Assembly: GCA_963971535.1 (NCBI GenBank)
Contig: OZ020589.1
Span: 92,693,182 to 92,757,181, forward strand
Direction: 5' to 3'
DNA length: 64,000 bases
DNA from: Notolepis coatsorum
Lineage: Eukaryota > Chordata > Actinopteri > Aulopiformes > Paralepididae
This document shows positions 1 to 9,734 of the stretch, one piece after another. A model generated the notes under the pieces. It was given only the letters and a program-made list of their open reading frames with translations. It was not told the DNA's origin and ran no database searches. Positions within the stretch are counted from its first letter, which is position 1; the number at the start of each line of letters is the position of its first letter. A program made the translations under genes and the position numbers.

Positions 1-686
1 GGATGAGGCCACGGCTACATTATCCACTGTGATGGAAAGGTCGGTCAGTGGGGAGATTTGGCCGGCAGGTGAAGCATTTCTGCTTAGGTTCAGTTTGAGT
101 TGGTTGGTCGTCATCCAGGCGGAGATGTCGGACAGACAAGCCGAGATCCGTGCAAAGACATGGATATCTGAGGGAGGAAAGGAGAGGAAGAGTTGAGTAT
201 CATCGGCATAGCAGTATGCAGTATGGCCCCCGTAAATGTACAAACCCCCCCCTATTGAGCCGTACTGTATTGTACCCATTCTGCAATCTGTTAATAAAGT
301 TTTCAATCAATCAATCAAAGCAATGATACGAGAAGGCATGAGATGTGATAATGTTACCCAGAGATTTGGTGTAGAGGGAGAAGAGGAGGGGTCCAAGGAC
401 CGAGCCCTGGGTGACACCGGTCTGAAGGGGGCGGGGGGCTAACAGGGTCCCTCTCCATGATACTCGGTAGGAGCGGTTGTCGAGGTAGGATGACAGCCAT
501 GCCAGGGCAGAGCCTACAACTCCCATTCCTGCGAGGGATGCGAGGAGGATTTGATGGTTGACTGTGTCAAAGGCTGCTGACAGGTCCAGGAGAATCAGGA
601 CAGAGGAGAGGCCCTTCGCTCTTGCTAAGTGAAGAGCCTCTGTGACTGCTATGAGGGCCGTCTCTGTGGAGTGACCAGTCCTAGAT
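1..686 (-). mobile_element. L2-type LINE fragment, reverse transcriptase region
   Basis: The minus strand encodes part of a reverse transcriptase: a 71-residue open frame at 526-311 contains the TGVTQGSVLGPLLFSLYTK stretch of the RT palm. The DNA closely matches the longer L2 copy at 52833-54568. The fragment is split at about 213-317 by a LINE tail, and it stops at about 686 where another LINE enters. The same L2 resumes at 11594-11620 and again at 13720-13907, so these pieces are one old insertion opened up by later ones. It is 5'-truncated and not functional. The L2 assignment rests on the protein style and on the 3' end seen in the fuller copy. Confidence 0.85.
213..317 (+). mobile_element. 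Solo 3' tail of the AATC-tail LINE inside L2
   Basis: About 100 bases match the extreme 3' end of the LINE at 14037-16880, including the ACCCATTCTGCAATCTGTTA stretch and a terminal run of AATC units. It interrupts the L2 sequence, and most of the LINE is missing. This fits a heavily 5'-truncated target-primed insertion. A short duplicated AGCAATG/AGCAGTATG-like stretch at the borders is suggestive but not clean. Confidence 0.75.
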
Positions 687-1943
687 CATGAGGCTATTGA
701 AACTGTTTTTGTAGAAATTCTATTTGAAAGGGCTAAATCTGTTCTAGTCGGCACAATTTACAGACCGCCAGACCAAAATGGCTTTTATGATGTGTTGGAT
801 GCGTGCTTAGCTGGAGCTGAGGATGCAGAAATTATTCTTATTGGGGATTGGAACACGGATATGCAACAAAAAGATGCACCCGTCTTCAAATCCTACAATA
901 GGTTTTGTGATCTGCACGGCCTCAGCCAGCTAATCACACAACCCACACGTGTATGTGAGTCAACTCAGACTACCATTGACCTCATCCTGACCTCTGACAA
1001 GTCCAAGATCGCCAATAAAGGGGTTATAGCATGCGGGTTAAGTGATCATTATATGATATTCTGCACCCGCAAAAAGCTAAAACAAAAGGCTGACTGTCAC
1101 AAAACAGTCACATCTAGAGACCTCAAAACCTACTCTAACGAGGCCTTTAACCTTGAACTGGAGAGTCTGGACTGGTCAGATGAGCTCAATGGTACACTGG
1201 TTGAAGAAACATGGCTTGGCTTCAAAACCAAATTTTCAACGATACTAAACAACATGGCCCCCCTAAGAACCACCAGGGTAAAAAATCACGCTGAGCCGTG
1301 GATGCACGCTGAAATACTGACCGCTATGAAAACCAGAGACAAAAAATGCTCTGAGTTTTGTAAAAGTCAGTCAAAGCTTACCATAAGCACGAGCAGTGAA
1401 CTCCAAGCCCACGTGACTGAACTCAAACTGGAAAGAAACAGACTAAGAAATGACGTAAACTCCATGATCAAAACAGCAAAAAAAAAATCATCAATGACAA
1501 AACCGAGGAACAAAAACAAACCACGTGAACTTTGGAAATGACTCAATAACCAACTAGGCTGCAGTAAAAAACTTAAAACCAGATTCTCAAACATAAACAT
1601 AAAGACGGACAACACGCTCATCACAGACAAGCTGGATGTAGCCAATTACTTAAATAGTTTCTTCACAAACATAGCCACAACACTGGTAAACAAACTACCC
1701 TCCCACTCAGGGCATTATGGGGTAGAACACATAGTAGCATACTACAAGAACCTAGGGGTCCACAAAGACGACTTCAAACTGGTAATGGTAACAACAGATG
1801 AGGTACTCAAAAAACTGAGCGCCCTCCAACCTAACAAGGCCACTGGCCATGACAACATCCCCTCCAAATTCCTCAGAGACTCAGCAGCCGCCATCACCCC
1901 AGTCATCACACACATAATAAACCTCTCCATAAAACAGGGACAC
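687..1943 (+). mobile_element. AATC-tail LINE copy A, 5' part (endonuclease to start of RT)
   Basis: The plus strand encodes the C-terminal half of an apurinic-type endonuclease, with the GDWNTD motif near 847 and a GLSDHYMIF motif near 1040, followed by the linker before the RT domain. A 249-codon frame runs 792-1541. The reading frame is then broken by small changes, so this copy is dead. It belongs to the CR1/L2/Rex1 group by style, but I cannot name the family. It stops inside the sequence GGGACAC at 1943 and resumes at 9735, the two halves of one LINE split by an LTR-type insertion. Relative to copy B it keeps about 350 more bases at the 5' side. Confidence 0.85.
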
Positions 1944-1963
1944 TGTATTAAGCCCCACTATAT

Positions 1964-2180
1964 CGTTAGGTTATGGCTATAACCAAGTTCTGTTAGTTAG
2001 GGGTGACGCTTGGCATCACTACTGCACTCCCTCGCGTACGTGCACGCGCACTGAATAAATTCCACAAATGTACCTTTAATACCAGTATTAGTCTGACCAC
2101 ACCCCTCATCAGCTTACCTTCATAAGCAGGTGTGTGGTCACCTGCTCTCCTCCTACCCAAGCTTTCACCACAAGGTGAGG
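1964..2180 (-). repeat. DIRS 3' inverted terminal repeat with end extension
   Basis: This end begins CGTTAGGTTATGGC and then matches the reverse complement of the other end. The extra 20 or so bases at the very edge, relative to the other repeat, are expected for DIRS elements, whose two ends differ in length. Confidence 0.75.
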
Positions 2181-2202
2181 TCAAGGGCTGCAGCGGCCGT
2201 CT

Positions 2203-2298
2203 GATGCCAAGCGTCACCCCTAACTAACAGAACTTGGTTATAGCCATAACCTAACGTTCTGTTCCGTTAGGGGCTCTGCTTGGCATCACTACTGCACA
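2203..2298 (-). repeat. DIRS internal complementary region
   Basis: The left half (GATGCCAAGCGTCACCCC onward to CCTAACG) is the reverse complement of the element's outer left end. The right half (TTCTGTTCCGTTAGGGGC onward) is the reverse complement of its outer right end. The two are fused at 2256/2257, as expected for the template region used to form a circular intermediate in the DIRS family. Confidence 0.75.
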
Positions 2299-5200
2299 AA
2301 GGGAGGCCAAGCGGAGCCGCTGGCTGACAAATACACCCCGCTGACAGCCCCCCACAACCATCAGAACAGGGAGGGCCGAGCCCCCCCGACCCCCCCTAAT
2401 GGAGGGCATCCCCCCTATTAGGGGCTTCACGAGAGGGCGACGGACCCGACCGTGCGAAGAGGCACTCAAGCAACCCAACGCACAGGGTGAGCAGACCGTG
2501 GCTTGACCCCACGACTACACCCACGCACAACCCGCATGCCACCCTGGAACGAACGTAGGAAACAACCTCGTCACTGCCCCCAGAATCACGGGGTCAAGGG
2601 CAAACCCAACCCCGTGGCAAGGCCGTAGCAGCGGAGCGCGAAGGAAGACCCAGACCCACCAAAAGGACTGGACTCCCTGGAATGGGGGCCCGGAGAAGTC
2701 CATGATGCCAGCATCAAGACCCCACCAGGTGGGAACCTAGTGACCCCGCCCCCCACATCGCCAGCGCATTCGGACAAAGGCCCCTCAGGCGAGCGGGCCC
2801 TGTCCTCCCCAACAGCACACCGCCTGGAACACAGGCCCTGCAACAGGCAGACAGTATGGTCATAACACACAAAAGTTAACCAAGGAAGCAGGCAGCGCAC
2901 CGGGGAAAAAGACCAGGCAACAGGCTGTCAACCCAAGCCTGGAAACTGCGGACGAGGCAGGCGCCAGAAAGGACAGCTGAAAAACAGCCGCCCCGGCGGA
3001 AGGGACGTAAACTGGCGTTGTCGCATAACCAAGCCTTTAAACAGCATGTCAGAAGCGGGATCCTTAGACCACTCGACCCCTGACAGCTGCTCACAGAAAA
3101 AGCCCATACGATCGGCAGACGTCATGAACGTGCAGGGGCACCCTCAACCGGAGAACCGGGAGTTGACACTGCAGCAACACACCAGAGAACCAACCACCCA
3201 GGCATCACCCCATGCAATGGTTGGTCCCATAACCCCCAGGAAAGAAACCCCAAAACACATCTGCGGCACCACCGCAGCCCGCATTCCGGTTTCCAACAGG
3301 GCTATCCCGGGCCTACGGGTCAACGAGCATCACCCCGGACCGGGCCGGGTGATACGGGGAGCACAGGGTCCCCCGAGGAGGTTAAAACCACCCCAACAGG
3401 CCCCTCAGCGTCAAACGCAAGAGAAGAGCGTAAAAAATGGAAGACCAGCCCCAGCACCCCGCACTCGGTATTCCCAGGAGGTCACCCAACCAAGTACCAA
3501 CCAAGACCAACCCGCACAGCGGCCGAGATCCGACGAGATCGGACGCGTACAGGTCGGCACGGCCGTAAGCCATTACGACAGTGCAGAATACAACGCACCT
3601 AACAAGGGTCCCATAACGCTCAACCCTGTGACACCCGGATCGACCCAGCATTTTTCCCCCTGAAAAAACCCCAAGTCCCTCAGGGCACCAGAACAGCAGA
3701 TCTGCATCCCCAGCGGACAACGGGTGCAACTGGACTGGACCAGCGCGACCAGAACCAGTCCCGTGCCCTAATCACGCCGACCTGCCAACCCCAGGAGAAG
3801 GGGCAGATATGCGTGTTTGATCCCAACATAAAAAAGAAGGCGCCACCCAGACGTGTCGGTATGAACCGCGCCCGGTGGCCCACCCCTAGGGCGTGAGACC
3901 CTTCCCCATATGTCCAGACCCATTCCGTCATCATCCCCTGACATGAACGGGAACCCATCGACAACACACAGGGTGTCGGAAGAGGGAAAAAACCCCCATC
4001 CCAATTGCTCCATAAAAACGCTGTTTCACCCAAGCAATCAAGGCGCGCTAGTCAGCCAATGGCCCAAAAGCACATCCTGAGCCAGCACTATGTGTGCGTT
4101 TGGACATACCCACATCAACAACAGGTCGTTTAGACCACCATATTGAATCCCCAAGACGCCCAGGGAAACGACAAGAGGGGCGAGATGCAATCAACTCCAT
4201 GAATGAATGAATGAAAAAATGTACCCAACAGACTGCAGAAAAGGGTACAACCCAGTACGGCAATACACACAACAGGTTAAGGGGAGGCAGACCTGAGAAA
4301 GACGTTTAGTCTTGTTACCATCAGGGACCCTCATTTCTAATCCATCAAAACACATTCAACTCTTTATACAAATAAAGAAAAGGCATCACCCGTATGACCC
4401 AATCTGCACAGCTGGGAGTAAAAAACCCTGTTTTTCACATGATTTCAATCCAGTCACTCTTTTTAATCAGAGTGTAAGACCAGACCCTCCCAGAAACACC
4501 TTCCCACATGAGACCACGGTCAAGAAAAAAGATATGTAAACTGTGAGACACGTGACCAAAAGACTCAAGTTTGACACATAAACCGGGCGCAGCAGGCCTG
4601 TGAGCCCTGCGCCCAACCTCGACATCTTTAAGACACCAGCTCATGGAAGGCGTCGCCATAGCAACAACGCTACAACGGGCGGGGAAAACCTACCGGATCC
4701 TGTCATGTAACAGGAGTCGGTAGAATACCCCCCCCCCCCCCCCCCCCTGTCAAGCACTGGCTTGGCCCTGACTGGCTCAGCAGAAAAGATCAAAAATCCC
4801 CTAAACCAATCAAGTGGGGAAGGAGGGGTTTATCCGACACCCCCTCCCGAAACACACCCTTTATCCCTACACACAGAAAAACAACCGTAGCCATCTTGAA
4901 AAACCTCCGGTAGAAAGCAAAGCATAGCGAAGCTAATACAATGCCCGCTACCCACAAAAAGTGTAAAAGGTTTTACAACAAAACACAAGTCGCCTGTGCG
5001 TGAATCCCATACCCGTTGCCTATGTCATACATAGGAAAAACACGCTGAACGAGAGTAAGCGGCTAGGCCGTGAAATGTGTGCGTACGAGTATTACTGCAA
5101 CTAAACAACACAGCATTGTGAAAACACATATACTTAGTCAAAGCAATGGAATAACACCAGTTCTAGCTGCATGTGGAGCATCAAGCTAAATAGAACCTAT

Positions 5201-5464
5201 TACCGAGTGTACGTTGCAGACCTTGCTTAACCTCGTAATCACAACACAACTCACCCCATAACGTAAAAAAGGGCAGATTCATATATACACAGCCCCACCA
5301 TATGATTTGTTTGAAGAAACACACAGTTTGTTCGGCCAAAACACAGTCCCCCTCCGTCGGGGAACTTTCTTTATTATTACTAATTAAATAATGTGTAAGG
5401 CACAAAATCACAGAGGGGCCGGTGAGGGTGTAGGGGAGGGGACACAGAGGGGAAAAAGTCACTC
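2299..5464. other. Non-coding interior of the DIRS element
   Basis: About 3.2 kb lies between the gag-like frame and the internal complementary region. It is GC-rich in its first half with a long run of C at 4730-4746. Open frames here on both strands are short, proline- and glycine-rich, and show no known domain. I do not recognise reverse transcriptase, RNase H or recombinase motifs. Confidence 0.6.
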
Positions 5465-7138
5465 CTAACGGCGTCTGCCACCTCGCGCCGCTCGAGTCTT
5501 GCCACCCCGGGGAGCCCCGGAGGGACGATAGGTTACAGTCTGCTGGACACGACGTTCCCTACCGTCTCCTCCGGTCTGGGATGGGCCGGCAGTGGCAGAA
5601 GCGCCGTTTCGTCCCCTGGCCCTCTTGGCAGGGCCAGCAGCGGCGGCGGAGGCAGTGGTAGCGGCGACGGAGACAGCTCGACGTCGCGGAAGCCTTCTGC
5701 CTCCACCGGCAAGGACGGGAGGCGGAAAATGGGGTTGGAGGATGGATCTCTCCTCTGCCATCTCTCTGCACGTTGAGGTCATCAACCGCAGGGCCTTCCC
5801 GAACAGGCCAGCGTCGGAGAGGGCGGCCGTCAGAAGAGGAGCTCTCTTCTTCTCTGGCACACGGGCCTGCTCCAGCCAAAGGTGACGCTGGCCCAGGGTG
5901 GCCAGGGCGCGCACTTTCCCCATGGCTATGGCCAGCACCTGGGAAAGATGCAGGACAGCTCCCGCAGCCTGGGTGATCTGATCGCATTTCACCTCGGTCA
6001 GATCCGTGCCGCCCGTCATTATCCCCGATACAAATCTAGCCAGGTGGGCGATGTTAGACGCCGCAGCCAGCGATTGTGTACCAGCGATAAATGACTGGTC
6101 ACCCCAATAAGCCAATCGCCTAGCCGATTTCCCCTGGAGGACCGGCTTGCACAGTGGCTCCCACACCATATCCGGACAGAGGAGCGCGGCCATCGGACTG
6201 TCAAGCCGAGGCACGCCCTCCCCCATACCTTTGACCAACCCTGCTACCCGCGTAACCGGTACGTAGGTAGGAGTTAGTCCCATGATGTTGGCCACCGCCT
6301 GACCCCGACGAACATAGGCCCCCATCGATGGGAAAAATGGGTAGACAACGTCCACCCCTCTCACTGGGGGACGCTGCCAGGGATGGCCTATGAGGTCATC
6401 AGGGACAAGTGCAGGCAATGGCAGCGGCAGCGGCACACCGTTTGCGGTAGCGGCTACCGCCATGAGCTCAGGAAACAAGGCCCGCAGTTCCCCCTGCAAA
6501 CCTTCCTCCACCGACCCCGCATCCCTCACATACAGCAGGCTGCGACTGGTCAAGGAGCCACAATCCGATGCGGCCGACAATAGGGCATCCTGCCGCTGAG
6601 GCCAAGGTGGTTCCTCGACATCCTCGAACAGGGCGCCCCATGGAGCCATTTCCCCCCCCTCCGGGGTTTCCTGAGGAGGGATACTCTCCTCCACGGGGCC
6701 ATCAAACAAAAATCCGTCCGCCTCGTCCATGAAGTCCTCAGTCTCCATCGGAAATCCCGAGCCGGACGCATCTTCGCTGGTCTCCAGCAGCTCCCCAAAC
6801 CCAGGCCGTTCGCGTCTGCACGCCACCATCTTGCGACGCGAGCGAGCAGACGCGAAAAGTTTGCGTCGCAAATCCTCCGGCTCCAGAACAACCCCCCGTT
6901 CACCAACGGGCGATTCCCCAGAACCAGAGGAACCAGAGTCGAGATCAGGCCATCGCCGGAGCGACGGCACCGACCCCTCGGCTCTTCGGTGAGGAAAACT
7001 ATCCACTGGCAGTCTCCCGGGCTGGGTCGGCAACCACGAGAGTGGCAACAGCCCAGCACCGAGGCGCACAACGGAGGCGGGAATGGAGAACCGGTGGTGA
7101 AGAGTAGGTCTAGCGGGTCTACTCTCCGCGGAATACAT
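5465..7138 (-). CDS. DIRS gag-like open frame (fossil element)
   Basis: A long frame of up to 611 codons runs on the minus strand from 7300 to 5465. The likely start is the methionine at 7138, because the preceding residues resemble untranslated leader. The N-terminal third is rich in serine, arginine and acidic residues. The middle has the conserved-looking stretches GDQSFIAGTQSL and GQRHLWLEQAR followed by SDAGLFGKAL. From memory this HLWL...GLFG arrangement is typical of the putative gag of fish DIRS elements. The C-terminus is strongly basic (RGGKTRAARGGRRR), fitting nucleic-acid binding. It sits just inside the 5' inverted repeat. Family assignment is by pattern, not by search. Confidence 0.7.
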   Translation of the reverse strand: MYSAESRPARPTLHHRFSIPASVVRLGAGLLPLSWLPTQPGRLPVDSFPHRRAEGSVPSLRRWPDLDSGSSGSGESPVGERGVVLEPEDLRRKLFASARSRRKMVACRRERPGFGELLETSEDASGSGFPMETEDFMDEADGFLFDGPVEESIPPQETPEGGEMAPWGALFEDVEEPPWPQRQDALLSAASDCGSLTSRSLLYVRDAGSVEEGLQGELRALFPELMAVAATANGVPLPLPLPALVPDDLIGHPWQRPPVRGVDVVYPFFPSMGAYVRRGQAVANIMGLTPTYVPVTRVAGLVKGMGEGVPRLDSPMAALLCPDMVWEPLCKPVLQGKSARRLAYWGDQSFIAGTQSLAAASNIAHLARFVSGIMTGGTDLTEVKCDQITQAAGAVLHLSQVLAIAMGKVRALATLGQRHLWLEQARVPEKKRAPLLTAALSDAGLFGKALRLMTSTCREMAEERSILQPHFPPPVLAGGGRRLPRRRAVSVAATTASAAAAGPAKRARGRNGASATAGPSQTGGDGRERRVQQTVTYRPSGAPRGGKTRAARGGRRR

Positions 7139-7261
7139 TATGACCCAAACCTTTTCTTGTACAACGAAAGTGAGAGAAGAAAAGATTAAGCACAATGTAA
7201 ACCAGTCACAACTCTTTTCAACTAACAACACGTCAAGTGGGGTACTACCGAGGCACTTCCT

Positions 7262-7445
7262 TGTGGTGAAAGCGAGAAGGAGGAGAGCAGGTGACCACAC
7301 ACCTGCTTATGAAGGTAAGCTGATGAGGGGTGTGGTCAGACTAATACTGGTATTAAAGGTACATTTGTGGAATTTATTCAGTGCGCGTGCACGTACGCGA
7401 GGGAGTGCAGTAGTGATGCCAAGCAGAGCCCCTAACGGAACAGAA
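7262..7445 (-). repeat. DIRS 5' inverted terminal repeat
   Basis: About 180 bases here are the reverse complement of 2006-2180 at the other end of the element, sharing CAGTAGTGATGCCAAGC and the segment with GTGCGCGTGCACGTACGCG. It ends at CGGAACAGAA before the flanking CAGGTCAG. Confidence 0.8.
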
Positions 7446-7779
7446 CAGGTCAGTTTGATAAGCCCATCACTCAGTGGTCCGCTCATCTGACATCAAACAG
7501 CGTCCTGTGATGCCTTGACACTCAAACCCCAGTGAATCTCAAAAAAGAGTTGTTATCAAGTGACCTGCTATAGCGTATGCTCGTCTCGACCTCCCCCGGC
7601 ACTGATGTAGGTCAGTGGTAGGGGTTGCGAGATCTATATTTTATTCATAACAAGGAAGATTTATTTGGCAAGTCTGTCCTTAGTAAATCTACCAATAGGT
7701 TTGTCATCAATCAAGTCCCTCCCTCATTTGTCAAACGGCGCCGGTGAGAGTTCATCGTCGGAGCTTAAATGAGTGAGGT
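7446..7779 (-). repeat. Direct repeat block R, copy 1 (LTR-like)
   Basis: This block matches 8274-8612 almost base for base. Its first dozen bases (GCCCCACTATAT) lie at 1952-1963 on the far side of the DIRS insertion. On the minus strand it carries an AATAAA-like signal near 7640. It may be the terminal part of an LTR. Confidence 0.75.
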
Positions 7780-8260
7780 TGTGGGATCGCAAGAAAGGAT
7801 GAAACGGGAGACGGTAGTCGAGTCTTTCCTTTTACTTCCCAACATAAATTACATACATCCAACAGTGTGCAGAGACGTTTAACGTTACTACTTGAAAGTG
7901 ACAGCAGCCAGCTGACAGCTGACAGGTGACATAATATAGGTCACCAAATACCCACCCCGTTCCCAGAATCCCCAGGCTTAAAGGAGCATTCCTCCGCTCC
8001 TCAAGTCCAGTGAATGTCTGCACCAATTGTGCGTGATAAGTGAGTCACCACACAGGCCCCCCCAGAATTCACAATACCCCCCCAAAAGATCATCCACAGT
8101 CAACGAGGCGGGGGGCGGATCAGGCGCCTGTGCAGGGGTAGAGGTGGGGATTGGGCCGTGTGGGGCGTGTGGGGGGGATTCAGGAGATATGAGGTGACGA
8201 GAGGGAAAAGCAGTTGGCAGGGGCCGGGCAGGGGGTCGTCCACGCCGCGGGGGCCGGGCC
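7780..8260 (-). other. Segment between the R blocks, with LTR-like borders and a purine tract
   Basis: Read on the minus strand, a guanine-rich purine tract at about 8056-8085 is followed by TGTGTGGTGACTCAC, and the segment ends GATCCCACA at 7780. That TG...CA layout after a polypurine tract looks like a 3' LTR of about 275 bp. Whether it belongs to the surrounding LTR-type fossil or is a separate remnant is unclear. No coding domain is seen. Confidence 0.4.
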
Positions 8261-8612
8261 AGCCCCACTATATCAGGTCAGTTTGATAAGCCCATCACTC
8301 AGTGGTCCGCTCATCTGACATCAAACAGCGTCCTGCGATGCCTTGACACTCAAACCCCAGTGAATCTAAAAAAGAGTTGTTATCAAGTGACCTGCTATAG
8401 CGTATGCTCGTCTCGACCTCCCCCGGCACTGATGTAGGTCAGTGGTAGGGGTTGCGAGATCTATATTTTATTCATAACAAGGAAGATTTATTTGACAAGT
8501 CTGTCCTTAGTAAATCTACCAATAGGTTTGTCATCAATCAAGTGATTATCCCTCCCTCATTTGTCAAACGGCGCCGGTGAGAGTTCATCGTCGGAGCTTA
8601 AATGAGTGAGGT
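8261..8612 (-). repeat. Direct repeat block R, copy 2 (uninterrupted)
   Basis: This is the uninterrupted counterpart of the block at 7446-7779. It shows that GCCCCACTATAT is normally continuous with CAGGTCAGTTTGATAAG, which fixes the DIRS insertion point. An AATAAA-like signal reads on the minus strand at 8467-8472. Confidence 0.8.
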
Positions 8613-9734
8613 AATCTTTTTCTAAATACCTGCTGTCTGGAATGATCCCCTTTTGCATTGAATACAAATAGATTACAGATTCTTATTTACGTCTTTTGCT
8701 ATTTTTTAGAGAGAAGACTGACATCTGTACCCATTACACCTAAGATCTATACATCATAAATTAAATGGATCCATGCAGCGCTTCTGCCGTGTTCAAAGTC
8801 TCAATTTACACCGCATGACTTTGAATGGGTGCTAAAAAGTATAAATGATATTATAGCTTACCAGTTTTTCTTTAGCAAAAGTAACACGAAGAAAAGAGAT
8901 TTAGTTTCATAAAGTTTTTAATTAAAAGCTACAAGAGTTACAAAAAGAAAAGCACAATTTATCATAAAAAGTCAAGAAGTTCCAAAAATCTCAAAAATCT
9001 GTCTCTAGCATAGCAAAAACTCTCTTAGTCATTTAGGGTATCTAAAAAAACAGAATTTTGTCATGGGGACGCCACCCTGAAAAATGGCCAGGATATGCCC
9101 CATACACCGCTCGACATTTCCTGGCTTAAAAAAGCTGAGCTCCGAGACTGGAGCAATCACTTATATATCGGTCCGGCATCATATCAAGACCTCTTTGCTA
9201 TTGGTCTAAATACAGTGATGTCATTTCTACCATCCAATCAACGTATAACACATAAACACTCAGTAAAGATGAACTCCTCCCTTTCTAGTCGTTACTTGTA
9301 CTGGAGAAGTAACAGATTACTTGTGGCTGTGGAAAGCCCCTAAAATTCCATCTGCCTCTACGGGTCCCGGCTTTCTCTGCAGGCAAAGATTCACCCATCG
9401 TCAAGGTCACATTCCATTCTCCAGGACTACACAAGATATTGTACAAGTAGGGAGGAAGAATATACAGACATCTTTCATAATCACTGAGGCTAAAGTCATC
9501 TCTTACCATATGCTTAGATTTTAAAACAGATATATACAATAAACATATGCTTAAATCTTTACATCCTACAAGTGACAGAGAGAACAGGATGTCATAATAA
9601 AAAGTGTCACTGGCTGCTTGTGGCACTTCAACACCGCCTCTGTCATCCTGGTCGTCTCTTTCCTCTGTCTTACTAGCGTCTGTACGGGGGGATGAGATGG
9701 CGATTGCGGGGTCACGTGGCTGTGACTCTCCACA
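8613..9734 (-). promoter_or_regulatory. AT-rich LTR-like region with TATA box
   Basis: Reading the minus strand from TGTGGAGAGTC at 9734, the segment has a TATATAAG box at 9167-9160 and then an A/T-rich stretch leading into repeat block R. That order (promoter, then poly-A signal) is what an LTR would show. No protein domain is recognised in the 113-codon frame at 9626-9285. Confidence 0.4.

Larger units (their letters stand above)
1964..7445 (-). mobile_element. DIRS-type (tyrosine recombinase) retroelement fossil, gag-like part only
   Basis: The element lies between ACTATAT and CAGGTCAG, which are contiguous in the second repeat block at 8268-8281, so its borders are well placed and there is no clear target duplication. 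Its two ends are inverted copies of each other (1964-2180 and 7262-7445). An internal block at 2203-2298 is complementary to both outer ends joined together, the signature of the internal complementary region of DIRS elements. A gag-like frame lies on the minus strand. I do not recognise reverse transcriptase or tyrosine recombinase, so this copy appears incomplete and probably depended on relatives. Confidence 0.8.
1944..9734 (-). mobile_element. LTR-type retroelement fossil, opened by a DIRS insertion
   Basis: The insertion begins TGTATTAAG and ends CTCTCCACA, so it has TG...CA borders. It is flanked by a 5-bp duplication GACAC (1939-1943 and 9735-9739) within an otherwise continuous LINE sequence. 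A roughly 335-bp block is repeated directly inside it (7446-7779 with 1951-1963, and 8261-8612). A TATA-like site at 9160-9167 and AATAAA-like sites inside both repeats read on the minus strand. No gag or pol of its own is recognisable, so it is a broken and reduced copy. The two repeat blocks are nearly identical, which suggests a fairly recent arrival. Exact LTR limits are uncertain. Confidence 0.6.

Noticed and set aside
3046-3663. 205-codon frame on the plus strand
   Set aside because: It lies in GC-rich interior of a minus-strand DIRS element, is low in hydrophobic residues and rich in Pro/Gln/Thr, and shows no domain.
1944-9734. Simple LTR pair made of the two R blocks
   Set aside because: The blocks lack TG...CA ends of their own and their upstream flanks differ, so I describe them only as LTR-like repeats.
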